Shown here: positions 8,685-17,337 of the stretch, piece by piece
Numbering within the stretch: position 1 is the stretch's first letter
How the letters are laid out: each line of letters begins with the position of its first letter
Position numbers and translations under genes: made by a program
Origin: DATBFG01 sp036558645
Lineage (GTDB): Bacteria; Acidobacteriota; Terriglobia; Terriglobales; Acidobacteriaceae
DNA: 64,000 nt
Assembly (NCBI GenBank): GCA_036558645.1
Contig: DATBFG010000072.1
Coordinates: forward strand, 1 to 64,000
Direction of reading: 5' to 3'
The notes under the pieces: generated by a model
What the model was told of the DNA's origin: nothing
The model's input: only the letters and a program-made list of their open reading frames with translations
The model's database searches: none

Positions 8685-9395
8685 ATGTCCAAGAATTCCC
8701 TAGAGAAACTGACCATCGTGGTTGCCGATTCCAACCAGATGCGTTCGCAGCTGCTGGTCGCCGCCTTGCGACGGCGGCCGGAGCTAAACGTGGTGCCGTG
8801 CAAGATGGAGGTCGATGCCATTCTCGCCATCACGACTGCGAATCACGTAGATGTGGCAATCCTGAACGCTGACCGAGGCAGCGGCTTTCGTGATATGGCA
8901 ACGATTCGACGGTTGCACTTGGCACGGCCGGAAATCGCCAAGGTCGTGCTTCTCGACTCCTATGACCGGGACTCCGTGATTGATGCTTTCCGCTCCGGCG
9001 TGAGAGGACTCTTTTGCTTTTCGGAGTCGCCGTTTCGCTTGCTCTGCCGGTGTATTCAAAGCGTGCATCGCGGAGAGGTATGGGCGAACGCCAAGCAAAT
9101 GCGCTACTTGCTGGAGGCTCTGAACCAAGTGCCGTCCTTGCGAGTGGTGAATGCTAAAGGAAGAAAGCTGCTGACTCCACGCGAGGAACAAGTGGTAGCT
9201 CTGGTAGCCGATGGATTGAGCAATCGAGAAGTGGGCGCGGAACTTGGGCTGACGGAGCACACAGTAAAGAAGTACTTATTTCGAATTTTCGATAAGCTCG
9301 GCATTTCCAGCCGCGTTGAGCTGGTGCTGTACGCCGTGAGCCACGGAAATCACCGGGAGGCAGAATGGGTTGCTGGCGTCGGCCTCGGCGATTAA
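8685..9395 (+). CDS. LuxR/NarL-type regulator with an atypical receiver domain
   Basis: DNA-binding regulator with an N-terminal receiver-like domain (about residues 8-125) and a C-terminal LuxR HTH (LLTPREEQVVALVADGLSNR through TVKKYLFRIFDKLGISSR). In the receiver, one acidic-pocket residue is present (VVADSNQM), but the position of the phospho-acceptor Asp reads DVAILNAD, placing Asn where canonical receivers have Asp. Phosphorylation is thus doubtful. I chose the ATG at 8685 (MSKNSLEKL); an in-frame GTG at 8664 would add seven residues. Neither has a strong ribosome binding site. It is divergent from the exopolysaccharide operon, which makes it a candidate regulator of that operon. Confidence 0.85.
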   Translation: MSKNSLEKLTIVVADSNQMRSQLLVAALRRRPELNVVPCKMEVDAILAITTANHVDVAILNADRGSGFRDMATIRRLHLARPEIAKVVLLDSYDRDSVIDAFRSGVRGLFCFSESPFRLLCRCIQSVHRGEVWANAKQMRYLLEALNQVPSLRVVNAKGRKLLTPREEQVVALVADGLSNREVGAELGLTEHTVKKYLFRIFDKLGISSRVELVLYAVSHGNHREAEWVAGVGLGD

Positions 9396-9438
9396 ACAGC
9401 CCCCATTAACCTATAAGGAAAGGTCAATTACCGTTGCC

Positions 9439-9456
9439 GGCGGCCTTTTCGCCGCC
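9439..9456 (+). terminator. Possible stem-loop terminator downstream of the LuxR-type gene
   Basis: GGCGGC at 9439-9444 pairs perfectly with GCCGCC at 9451-9456 across a CTTTTC loop, 43 bases after the regulator stop. No clear U-run follows, so intrinsic termination is only possible. Confidence 0.35.
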
Positions 9457-9542
9457 TAGCTTGTAATTTCTCCGCTGCTTTTGCTATCGTTGCGTCCCTC
9501 TGCATCTCCTGCCTGAACGCTTGATCGTGCCTGTGGGGGCAT

Positions 9543-10046
9543 ATGAAAACAAAGAGCATCATTATCAATGTTAATGGAACGGACCGCCGCGCCGAGGTTG
9601 AGCCGCGCTTGTTGTTGGTTCACTTCTTGCGAGAAGTCGTCGGACTCACCGGAACTCATGTGGGATGCGAGACTTCTCTCTGTGGCGCCTGCACGGTGTT
9701 GCTGGATGGCCGAGCGGTGAAGTCCTGCACCGTACTCGCGGTTCAGGCGAATGGCCGCAAAGTCACGACGGTAGAAGGACTGGCCCAAGGCGAGCAACTT
9801 CACGCGATTCAGAACGGATTCTGGGAGGAGCATGGCCTGCAGTGTGGCTTCTGTACTCCCGGCATGATCATGTGCTCGCATGATCTGCTTTGCCGTAATT
9901 CCAATCCCAGCGACACAGAGATTCGCGAAGCCATCAACGGCAACATCTGCCGATGCACAGGCTACCAGCACATCATCAACGCCGTTCGAAACGCGTCCCG
10001 TAAGATGAACGAGGCTGTCACTGCGGACGTCGCCGCAACGAGGTGA
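9543..10046 (+). CDS. [2Fe-2S] small subunit of a CoxSLM-type molybdenum hydroxylase
   Basis: Iron-sulfur subunit of 167 residues passing electrons from the molybdenum centre to FAD. The plant-type ferredoxin cluster is visible at Cys42, Cys47, Cys50 and Cys62 (GCETSLCGAC, then SC). The second cluster uses the CGFCTPGM and CRCTGYQ motifs. There is no Tat or Sec signal, so it is cytoplasmic. A GGGGG ribosome binding site precedes the ATG. The large subunit starts 3 bases after this stop, giving the S-L-M order typical of form II enzymes. Confidence 0.95.
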   Translation: MKTKSIIINVNGTDRRAEVEPRLLLVHFLREVVGLTGTHVGCETSLCGACTVLLDGRAVKSCTVLAVQANGRKVTTVEGLAQGEQLHAIQNGFWEEHGLQCGFCTPGMIMCSHDLLCRNSNPSDTEIREAINGNICRCTGYQHIINAVRNASRKMNEAVTADVAATR

Positions 10047-10049
10047 GCC

Positions 10050-12437
10050 ATGTCAAATAATGGAAAGGCAGCTGTCGAGAACAAAGCCGCCAACTGGGTG
10101 GGAAAGAAGCTTAAACGCAAGGAAGATCCTCGCCTGGTGCAGGGAATCAGCCATTATACGGACGACCTAAAGCTGCCCGGCATGTTGCATTGCGTACTGG
10201 TGCGATCACCGCACGCTCATGCGGAAATTAGCAGCATTCGCACGGATGCCGCCAAGGCATTGGCGGGCGTGGTTGCCGTGTATACCTCGACTGATGCAGC
10301 AGCAATTGGAATGGTTCCTTGCGCTATTCAGATGCCGGATCTCAAGGTCCCCAAGCATCCAGTCTTGGCAACGGATCGTGTGCGGTATGTAGGAGAGCCT
10401 GTAGCGGTCGTGGTCGCAGAGAATCTCTACACGGCTCGCGATGCTGCCGAGTTGGTCGAAGTTGATTACCATCCGCTGCCAGTTGTTACCGACATGGAGA
10501 AGGCGCTCGGCAATGACACACCATTCGTTCACGAGCAATTTAAAAGCAATAAGGGATTCACACATGTCCTGAAAAACGGCGACATTGATCAAGCCTTCAA
10601 GAATGCCGACCGCGTCATCAAGCAACGAATGCTGAACCAACGTCTTGCCCCCGCGGCGATGGAAACGCGCGGCGTCGTCGCGGAGTATCTGCCCGGAGAA
10701 AAGCGGTTAACGGTCTGGTCCTCCACCCAGATTCCCCACCTTCTCAAGACGCAAATCTCGCTGATGCTCGGCATGCCTGAGACATCGGTGAGAGTGATAG
10801 CACCCGAAGTCGGCGGAGGCTTTGGCAGCAAGCTCAATGTTTATGGCGAAGAAGGCATCATTCCCTGGCTGGCAATGAAGTTGGGCAGGCCGGTGAGATG
10901 GTCCGAAAGTCGTCGAGAGAACTTCCTCGCTACTATTCATGGCCGTGACACGATTAACGACGTCGAACTAGCCATCGCCAAGGACGGCAGTGTCGCGGGA
11001 CTCCGCGTTCGAATTCTTGCGGATCTCGGAGCCTACCATCAGCTCCTGACGCCATTGATCCCGCAGCTCACTGCGCTGATGCTTGCAGGTTGCTACAAAT
11101 TCCCCGCGATCGATATAGAAATCGTCGGTGTTTTTACCAACAAGATGTCTACGGACGCGTATCGCGGAGCGGGGCGGCCGGAAGCCACATACATCATCGA
11201 ACGAATTATGGATATTGCCGCCCATGAGATGGGCATGGATTCGGCGGAGTTCCGGCAGAAGAGCTTTCCCCAGGCAGCTGAGTTTCCTTTTACGACCGTC
11301 ACTGGTCTCACCTACGACTCAGCGAAATACCAGGAGGCATTGCGCAAGGCGCGTGAATTGGCGGAATATGACAAACTTCGTGCGCGTCAAAAAGCGGGAT
11401 GGAAGGATGGAAAGTACTACGGTATTGGAGTTTCGACCTACGTAGAAATCTGCGCGATTGGTCCGTCGGCAGCGACACCCGCAGGCGGTTGGGAGAGCGG
11501 CACTGTGCGCATCGAGCCGACAGGGAAGGTTACGCTTCTGACAGGGGCATCACCGCATGGCCAAGGCGAGGAGACTACATTCGCTCAGTTGATCGCTGAT
11601 GAACTGGGGATCGATCCAGATGACGTCAATGTGATTCACGGCGACACCTTGGCCGTTCCCTACGGTATCGGCACGTTCGGGAGCCGGGCGACAGCAGTTG
11701 GCGGAACAGCCGCGTACCTCGCAACTCAGAAGTTGAAAACCAAAATGGCAAACCTGGCTGGCCATTTGCTTGGCTGTGCGCCGGGCGAAGTGACGATTGG
11801 GCGCGGAAGCCTAACGGCTAAAGGTGGCAAATCCATCTCGTATGGCGAACTCGTACTCTCCGCCTACACGGCGCGCAACATTCCGGCAGGATTCGAACCA
11901 GGACTTGAGGCAACTCACTTCTTTGAGCCTTCGAACTTTACCTTTCCGTTCGGAACTCACATCGCCGCGGTTGAAGTAGATGTTGAAACAGGCGAAGTGA
12001 AGATCGAGAAGTACGTGGCGGTCGATGATTGCGGTAACGTCATCAATCCGTTGATTGTGGATGGGCAAATTCACGGCGGCATTGTGCAGGGTCTTGGCCA
12101 GGCGATGTGGGAAGAACTTATCTACAACGAGGACGGCCAGCTTGTTACAGGGTCACTCATGGATTATGCGCTTCCGCGAGCTCACTTCTTCCCGGAGTTC
12201 ACGCTCGACCGGACCGTAACGCCATCGCCAGTCAATCCCATGGGAGTAAAGGGTGTCGGTGAAGCCGGGACTATCGGCTCAACTCCGTGCATCGTTAATG
12301 CTGTGTGCGACGCCTTGTCGCCGCTCGGCATCCGGCACATTGAGATGCCACTGAAACCAGAGCGTGTCTGGAAAGCCATCGCAAATGCTCCAACGCCAGC
12401 CACGGCGGGCACCTCATCCGCACGGAGGAACGCATGA
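10050..12437 (+). CDS. Molybdopterin-binding large subunit, form II CoxL-like (xanthine dehydrogenase family)
   Basis: Catalytic subunit of 795 residues with a MoCo-binding Ald_Xan_dh fold (start GKKLKRKEDPRLVQGISHYTD; HVGGGFGSK-like segment EVGGGFGSK). The active-site loop near residues 370-376 reads AYRGAGR. This is the signature of form II (putative) CO dehydrogenases, in contrast to AYxCSFR with the catalytic Cys in true form I CoxL. The catalytic Glu lies in GVKGVGEAGTIGS near residue 738. The substrate may be CO, an aldehyde or a purine; sequence does not say. The ATG of the FAD subunit overlaps this stop by 4 bases. Confidence 0.94.
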   Translation: MSNNGKAAVENKAANWVGKKLKRKEDPRLVQGISHYTDDLKLPGMLHCVLVRSPHAHAEISSIRTDAAKALAGVVAVYTSTDAAAIGMVPCAIQMPDLKVPKHPVLATDRVRYVGEPVAVVVAENLYTARDAAELVEVDYHPLPVVTDMEKALGNDTPFVHEQFKSNKGFTHVLKNGDIDQAFKNADRVIKQRMLNQRLAPAAMETRGVVAEYLPGEKRLTVWSSTQIPHLLKTQISLMLGMPETSVRVIAPEVGGGFGSKLNVYGEEGIIPWLAMKLGRPVRWSESRRENFLATIHGRDTINDVELAIAKDGSVAGLRVRILADLGAYHQLLTPLIPQLTALMLAGCYKFPAIDIEIVGVFTNKMSTDAYRGAGRPEATYIIERIMDIAAHEMGMDSAEFRQKSFPQAAEFPFTTVTGLTYDSAKYQEALRKARELAEYDKLRARQKAGWKDGKYYGIGVSTYVEICAIGPSAATPAGGWESGTVRIEPTGKVTLLTGASPHGQGEETTFAQLIADELGIDPDDVNVIHGDTLAVPYGIGTFGSRATAVGGTAAYLATQKLKTKMANLAGHLLGCAPGEVTIGRGSLTAKGGKSISYGELVLSAYTARNIPAGFEPGLEATHFFEPSNFTFPFGTHIAAVEVDVETGEVKIEKYVAVDDCGNVINPLIVDGQIHGGIVQGLGQAMWEELIYNEDGQLVTGSLMDYALPRAHFFPEFTLDRTVTPSPVNPMGVKGVGEAGTIGSTPCIVNAVCDALSPLGIRHIEMPLKPERVWKAIANAPTPATAGTSSARRNA

Positions 12438-13279
12438 TTCCGGCAAACTTTGATTACGAATCACCCAGCAATCTAAACGAAGCCCTCGATCTGCTCGCTT
12501 CCCGAGACGATGCCAAGATCCTAGCCGGCGGCCATAGCTTGCTGCCGGCGATGAAATTGCGCCTGGCTCAACCAGCAACGCTGATCGACCTTGGCAGAGT
12601 CGCCGGGCTGAATTACATACGCGAATCCGGGAGCCAAATCGCTGTCGGCGCCCTGTCGACACATGCCGACATAGCTAAATCGTCACTGCTGCTTCAGGCT
12701 TCACCATTGCTTGCCCTCGCTGCCACACAGATCGGAGATATCCAGGTGCGTAACCGAGGTACCGTCGGAGGCTCACTCGCGCAGGCGCATCCGGCAGCCG
12801 ATTATCCCGCCGCCATTCTTGCTCTTGATGCGGAGATCGTGGCGCGTAGCCGCAGCGGTGAACGCGTGATTCCTGCAAGCAAGTTTTTCGATGGGATGTT
12901 CGCTACCGCGCTCAAAGCCGATGAGATTCTCACGGAAGTACGAGTTCCGAAAACGTTAGGTGAGCGTGTCGGATACAAGAAGTTTCATCATCCAGCCTCG
13001 GGCTATGCCGTCGTTGGAGTAGCCGCCCGTGTCAAGTTGGCGGGCGCAACCATTCAGGACGTGTGGGTCGCGATCACGGGAGTCGCTGACATTGCCTATC
13101 GCGCAACCGGCGTGGAGGCTGCCCTTCGAGGGAAGGCGAGCAGTGAAGTCGAAGCCGCTTCAGCCCATGCCGCGGATGGCGTGGATGCGATCGGCGACGC
13201 CTTTGCATCAGCTGAATACCGCAAACACCTTGCGTCAGTCATGATTAAGCGGACGCTCTTGGAAGCAATAAAGGGATAG
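12434..13279 (+). CDS. FAD-binding medium subunit of the CoxSLM-type hydroxylase
   Basis: Flavoprotein subunit of 281 residues completing the S-L-M operon. The FAD-binding PCMH domain shows AGGHSLLPAMKLRLAQP near residue 33 and TVGGSLAQAHPAADYPA near residue 113. The C-terminal CO_deh_flav_C domain follows. Its start overlaps the large-subunit stop (ATGA), so translation is coupled. No Cox accessory genes (coxD-G) or MoCo-insertion XdhC follow within the window; the next genes are on the other strand. Confidence 0.93.
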   Translation: MIPANFDYESPSNLNEALDLLASRDDAKILAGGHSLLPAMKLRLAQPATLIDLGRVAGLNYIRESGSQIAVGALSTHADIAKSSLLLQASPLLALAATQIGDIQVRNRGTVGGSLAQAHPAADYPAAILALDAEIVARSRSGERVIPASKFFDGMFATALKADEILTEVRVPKTLGERVGYKKFHHPASGYAVVGVAARVKLAGATIQDVWVAITGVADIAYRATGVEAALRGKASSEVEAASAHAADGVDAIGDAFASAEYRKHLASVMIKRTLLEAIKG

Positions 13280-13384
13280 AAACCGAAAGGGCGAACAGAA
13301 AACGGTTGGCAAGTGCTGCTCGGTTGGATTCATCGTAGATGCCATCCGAAGAGCACTCGCCGAAAGCAATTCTAATTCAAGAAA

Positions 13385-13888
13385 TTATCTCCGCTGTAGA
13401 CGGTCGACCAATTCTTCGAGCCGGTCGTAGCTGATGCCAGCCCCTCTCTCCATGCCGCTCTTCAGCACGATATCGCGTACTTCTATTGAAGGATAAAGGC
13501 ACTTAGCCGTGAGCCGCGTCTTGCCGTTCTCTTCCGTCAGGATCGATGTCACGACTGACTCGGCATGGGGGAATGGCTCATAGATTTCGGTGAATACCAC
13601 TTTTTGCGGGGCCGCGATCTCGCGATATACGCCGTGAAAAGCGTATTCTCCTTTTGGGCCACGTCCGACAAAGCGCCAAGTCCCACCCGGCCGCAGATCG
13701 ATCTCGCATATAGTGACCGAATGTTGATCATCCAATATTCCCCACCACTGGCGAACGTGCTCAGGTTTCGTCATAGCCTCGAACACCAAACTTCTGGGCG
13801 CATCGAATAAGCGGGTAAGCTGGATCTCGCGATCCGATGGTGTGGTCGTACGAAAACTATTGCTGTTTGCTACGGTACTTACGCCCAT
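13385..13888 (-). CDS. SRPBCC/AHSA1 domain protein
   Basis: Small START-like fold protein of 167 residues. Recognisable are the opening strand (REIQLTRLFDAPRSLVFEAM), KPEHVRQWWG, the DLRPGGTWRFVGRGPKG hairpin and a long C-terminal helix (SGMERGAGISYDRLEELVDR). I chose the ATG at 13888 because it has a strong site, AAAGGAGAAGAAAC, just before it; a longer frame upstream only shadows the ArsR gene. It overlaps the ArsR gene by 32 bases and is transcribed after it. ArsR-AHSA1 pairs are common and often respond to a small hydrophobic ligand, but the ligand here is unknown. Confidence 0.88.
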   Translation of the reverse strand: MGVSTVANSNSFRTTTPSDREIQLTRLFDAPRSLVFEAMTKPEHVRQWWGILDDQHSVTICEIDLRPGGTWRFVGRGPKGEYAFHGVYREIAAPQKVVFTEIYEPFPHAESVVTSILTEENGKTRLTAKCLYPSIEVRDIVLKSGMERGAGISYDRLEELVDRLQRR

Positions 13889-14222
13889 GTTTCTTCTCCT
13901 TTGATTGCAGCTTTTGCAGGTATGCGTCCAATTGATCGAGTCGTTGTTCCCAAATGTGACGATAGCGCTCCGCCCACTCCGCCACTTCCTTGAGTGGCCG
14001 CGCCTCGATGCGACAGGGTCTCCATTGCGCCTCTCGACTGCGAGCGATGAGACCCGCGTTTTCAAGAACCCGTAAGTGCTTGGAGACGGCGGGGAGGCTC
14101 ATCTCAAATGGCTCCGCTAACTCCGTGACCGAACACTCGCCTGAGGCAAGCCGCGCGAGGATTGCTCTTCGAGTTGGATCGGCCAAAGCTGCGAAGGTAG
14201 TGCTCAAATGGTCCATTGTCAT
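13857..14222 (-). CDS. ArsR-family winged-helix transcriptional repressor
   Basis: Repressor of 121 residues with an HTH_20/ArsR domain: FAALADPTRRAILARLASGE, then SVTELAEPFEMSLPAVSKHLRVLENAGL as the recognition region. No Cys-based metal site of the ArsR/SmtB type is visible; this is the PF12840-like class paired with AHSA1 proteins. The C-terminus is a charged helix ending in a Lys-rich tail. Start is 14222, or the ATG two codons later. A 38-base palindrome lies immediately upstream and is the likely autoregulatory operator. Confidence 0.92.
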   Translation of the reverse strand: MTMDHLSTTFAALADPTRRAILARLASGECSVTELAEPFEMSLPAVSKHLRVLENAGLIARSREAQWRPCRIEARPLKEVAEWAERYRHIWEQRLDQLDAYLQKLQSKEKKHGRKYRSKQQ

Positions 14223-14225
14223 TCG

Positions 14226-14263
14226 TATTAAACCATAAGGTTAATTAACCTACTGGTTTAATA
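14226..14263. promoter_or_regulatory. Palindromic operator upstream of the ArsR/SRPBCC operon
   Basis: A 38-base inverted repeat centred at 14244.5: TATTAAACC on the left mirrors GGTTTAATA on the right, and the core AGGTTAATTAACCT is a perfect palindrome. Only two base pairs in the whole arm fail to match. It ends 4 bases before the ArsR ATG. On the minus strand a TTTAAT hexamer within it lies 4 bases before the ATG, so a bound repressor would cover the promoter. Confidence 0.8.
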
Positions 14264-14481
14264 CCACGCGCCTACAACGATGTCAAGGTTGTTTGGGGAG
14301 CCAGGCTAGATGCGGATGTGCTCAGTCCGAACCGTTGGCTTGCCTACCTCAGCGTCCAAACGATATATCTGGTTGCCGCATCGCTGGAGGGGGCAGTGGC
14401 AAAGAGCGCCTCAAACTTTACAACTCAACGCTCGCAAGTCAGTTCGACTCTGTCTACAATATGGCTGCGTAACTTCGACAC

Positions 14482-14862
14482 TTGAACGACACGGTCAAAC
14501 ATCGGCGCTGGACGGTCATCGCTTCAGGCTTGCTTTGCGGCATTCTTGCCGTCGTGGTCTTATTCACCAATCGGAGCGCTTTTGCCAGTCCAATGGCTGT
14601 GGTAGTGGTGGCGGCCATCGGTTCGGTCGCTGTTCTTCTCCGTGTCCGCTTACGCAATCGTGAGGGCCAGCAGGAAACTCGAGGACCGATTTGGCTGAAC
14701 CTATTAGGGATTGTTCTGGCACTCATCGCGCTATTTTCCGACTTGCTTCATCTGAGTTCGAGTCTCACGCAGATAGCCGCTCTCGGAGCGATCGGAAGCT
14801 TTGCCGTGAGCAGCGCCGTTGTCCTGCATACCTTCCGCAAACAGAGATTCACTTCCAAGTAG
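14482..14862 (+). CDS. Hypothetical four-helix membrane protein
   Basis: Protein of 126 residues with four hydrophobic segments (VIASGLLCGILAVVVLF, AVVVVAAIGSVAVLL, LLGIVLALIALFSDLLHL and IAALGAIGSFAVSSAVVL) and a basic tail. No family is recognised. The start is a TTG without an obvious ribosome binding site; an internal ATG would cost the first helix, so the 5' end is uncertain. Its last 115 bases overlap the end of the convergent PilZ gene, so one of the two ends may be non-native. Confidence 0.45.
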   Translation: MNDTVKHRRWTVIASGLLCGILAVVVLFTNRSAFASPMAVVVVAAIGSVAVLLRVRLRNREGQQETRGPIWLNLLGIVLALIALFSDLLHLSSSLTQIAALGAIGSFAVSSAVVLHTFRKQRFTSK

Positions 14863-15491
14863 TGGAGATTAGGCTCCAGCGAACTCCAACTCTGTGAGGC
14901 TGTGAGCGCGGTTGACTCGCTTTTGGTGGGAGAAGTCAGTAACGATTGCTGCTTCATGAGCGGTGATTCCAGTTCTTGCCACTCACGCTGCCATTTCCAT
15001 CCCGCGGCGAATACGATTAAAACGAGCAATACGAGCGCAGCCCAAAGCACCCATCGCAATGACGTCCGGGACCGTTTCGTGTCCTGCTTCATCGACTCGT
15101 TAGGAACCGCAGCTCTTTGCCGGATTGGTTGAATCGGGTGAGGGACCGGCTCGAGAGTTTGATGCCAGGTGTGGATGATCTCCTGCTGATCCAGGCTGAG
15201 AGATTGGAATTCCAATCCGCAACAAAGGCGCTCGTAGTGACGGACAATGGCTTTCGCGTGGAGCGGTTCTATCGCTCCTTCAAGCTGCAAGGTTACTCCG
15301 ACTGTGTCACCTTGACGAACCTCGCCCGCGAGGAAGGCGGCGAGGCCGTCGTCGCAGAAGTTGACGGTGCGTCCGGGAATGCTTTCAGGAACTCCGGAGC
15401 GCAGGATGGTAATGTCTACAGGAACTTCGATCCGGGAACGAGGAATCCGGCGTCGATTGGAGAGGCCTGGCGCAGAACTAGCTGCACTCAT
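14748..15491 (-). CDS. PilZ-domain protein with a C-terminal membrane segment
   Basis: Protein of 247 residues. The N-terminal PilZ domain (about residues 12-110) has the arginine motif RRRIPRSR. The second c-di-GMP motif, usually (D/N)xSxxG, reads NFCDDG with Cys for Ser. After a linker, residues 145-165 form one transmembrane helix (LRWVLWAALVLLVLIVFAAG). The remaining 80 residues are of unknown fold and would be periplasmic. It could couple c-di-GMP to an envelope process. The 3' end overlaps a convergent membrane-protein gene by 115 bases. Confidence 0.75.
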   Translation of the reverse strand: MSAASSAPGLSNRRRIPRSRIEVPVDITILRSGVPESIPGRTVNFCDDGLAAFLAGEVRQGDTVGVTLQLEGAIEPLHAKAIVRHYERLCCGLEFQSLSLDQQEIIHTWHQTLEPVPHPIQPIRQRAAVPNESMKQDTKRSRTSLRWVLWAALVLLVLIVFAAGWKWQREWQELESPLMKQQSLLTSPTKSESTALTASQSWSSLEPNLHYLEVNLCLRKVCRTTALLTAKLPIAPRAAICVRLELR

Positions 15492-15729
15492 GTTTCAACC
15501 TTTTTGATTGCAACAACGCACGAACAACTCGGCTAGAGTTTACGACGAAGGGCATTAACGACCGCGAATTGGTTGGAAGTATAGCACTGACGCGCGGACA
15601 AGCAGAGAAGGGGAGTCTTGAGTTTGCTCGCAGAGAGTTGGTGTAAATCGAATGAGAAATAAAGTGAGGCCCGTTTATGGACGTACCGGGCCGCCGTGTC
15701 GTAACGCGGACTTGCGAATCAGCGCGGAA

Positions 15730-15987
15730 TCACGGCCAGCGCTTGGCCGTATCTTCCCATCCTCCGGCTGCGCGAGCGGGTTGCGGGCTCGCATTCACCG
15801 CGGGCTGTGGAATGCGGATGGGCTGCTGCGTGGAAGTTGGAGTGGCGAGAGTTGGCTTGCTTACCTCGGTCCCGGAATCCTTTTCGTCGGAGAGTAAGGG
15901 CGCTGCTACTCGTAGTGCTTCTACTTCCTTTTCCAGCCTTGCTAATTCGAGTTCCTTCTGTCTGAGAACCTCGTACACGTTCTTCAT
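15730..15987 (-). CDS. Small coiled-coil protein of acidobacterial type
   Basis: Protein of 85 residues. The first 35 form an amphipathic, charged helix (MKNVYEVLRQKELELARLEK, then EVEALRVAAPLLSDE). The rest is a Pro/Thr-rich low-complexity tail. I recognise the N-terminal pattern as a recurrent uncharacterised small protein in Acidobacteria, from memory and without a search. A GCAGGTG site precedes the ATG. Function unknown; the helix suggests oligomerisation or a partner-binding role. Confidence 0.65.
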   Translation of the reverse strand: MKNVYEVLRQKELELARLEKEVEALRVAAPLLSDEKDSGTEVSKPTLATPTSTQQPIRIPQPAVNASPQPARAAGGWEDTAKRWP

Positions 15988-16126
15988 ACGTTGGCACCTG
16001 CGAAAAGCAATGGAGATTTTTCACGAACTCTATGCACCGCCGAGGCTTTTGTCAAGAAAGAAGAGCTTGACGTGTGACAGATGTTTCAACCGGTGTTTCT
16101 TATTTGGGGAGTGTTCCGGCTCGCTG

Positions 16127-17047
16127 CTAGCGGTTTCGCTCGACTCCGATACTTTCTTCATCCACTGTCTTATACGCCCAGGCCATTCGAGGGGTATTGT
16201 GGGCGATACCGAATCGCCCGCGTGCGTCCAGAAGGATGATGCCACCATGCCCATCTACTCGCGTTTTCAGGTAGTCAATGGCCTCGGCGGCCACCCACTC
16301 GGGGGCATTTCCGGTGGCAATACGATCTGCGGCCCACTTCGCCAACACCAACTTCATGATGGGTTCGCCCCATCCTGTTAGAGACGCGGCAGCGGTCTTG
16401 TTGTCGGCATAACAGCCGCAGCCGATAAGCGAGGAATCGCCAAGCCGGCCGGGAGCTTTGTCGAGCGTGCCTCCGGTGGAGGTCGCGGCAGCAATGTTTC
16501 CCTTGGTGTCGAGCGCAACGGCGCCGACGGTGTCATGCGAAATGGCGGGTGCAAACAGGTCGCCGCCTTTAGCCGCTTCCGAGCGCGACTGATATTCGCG
16601 TAGACGTTCTACCTCACGTGGGATCACCAGATCCTCGTTCTGGCAAAGCTCGATTCCATGTTGCTCGGCGAAGCGTTCTGCGCCTTCGCCGACAAAATAA
16701 ACATGAGGACTTTCGCTCAGGATCTTGCGGGCTGCCCGGACAGGATTTCGAATGTGCTCGACGCACCCGACGCCTCCGGCACGGAGAGTGTTGCCGTCCA
16801 TAATGAGAGCGTCAAGCTGTACTCGGCCCTGCTGGTTCAGGAAGCTGCCGCGTCCGGCATCGAAGGTCTCGTCGTCTTCCATGACGACGACGGCTTCTTC
16901 CACAGCGTTCAGGGCCGATCCGCCCTGGGTCAAGGCATTCCAACCGGCGGCAAGGGCATTGCGAACTCCGTTGAGATGAGCATCTACCATGTCGTCGGGC
17001 ATCGCCCAGGCGCCGCCGTGCACCAGCAAGACAGGATGATTCGCCAC
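16127..17047 (-). CDS. Isoaspartyl peptidase / plant-type L-asparaginase (Ntn hydrolase)
   Basis: Enzyme of 306 residues hydrolysing isoaspartyl dipeptides and L-asparagine. It is made as a precursor that self-cleaves before the nucleophilic Thr in HDTVGAVALD. Other family landmarks are VLLVHGGAWAM at the N-terminus, the SALNAVEEAVVVMEDDE helix, FDAGRGSFLN, LDALIMDG and GVGCVEHIRNPVRAAR. GGTLDKAPGRLGDSSLIGCG lines the substrate pocket after the cleavage site. I chose the GTG at 17047, preceded by CGGGGAAA; the frame extends 41 codons further upstream into repeat-like sequence that does not fit the family. Confidence 0.93.
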   Translation of the reverse strand: MANHPVLLVHGGAWAMPDDMVDAHLNGVRNALAAGWNALTQGGSALNAVEEAVVVMEDDETFDAGRGSFLNQQGRVQLDALIMDGNTLRAGGVGCVEHIRNPVRAARKILSESPHVYFVGEGAERFAEQHGIELCQNEDLVIPREVERLREYQSRSEAAKGGDLFAPAISHDTVGAVALDTKGNIAAATSTGGTLDKAPGRLGDSSLIGCGCYADNKTAAASLTGWGEPIMKLVLAKWAADRIATGNAPEWVAAEAIDYLKTRVDGHGGIILLDARGRFGIAHNTPRMAWAYKTVDEESIGVERNR

Positions 17048-17337
17048 AGTTTCCCCGCGGTAGAAGAAATGACCGGATAGTCTAGCAGGAAAGCAGTCGT
17101 CAGCTTTTGGTCGCCAGCCAGGTCGTTGGTCGGGAGTCGTTGGCTCAAGGCCGCAATCGTCAGTCCTCACTCCTCAGTCTTCAGGCGTTCGCCAATCATC
17201 CTCTTACAATCGCTGGTCGTTGGTTCTTGGTCGTTACCCCGAGAAGCTTGGCTTCGGGATGGAGCACGCGTTAGAAGATGTACGCCAGTTCTATAACTGT
17301 CTTGCTGGGAACCCCCACCCCCTCCCCCTGTTTTCTC

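Noticed and set aside
10050..12437. Annotation of the first hydroxylase as a proven CO dehydrogenase
   Set aside because: The active-site loop lacks the catalytic Cys of form I enzymes, so only the family can be stated.
16618..17080. Plus-strand frame of 140 codons
   Set aside because: Antisense to the isoaspartyl peptidase gene, whose catalytic motifs are unambiguous.
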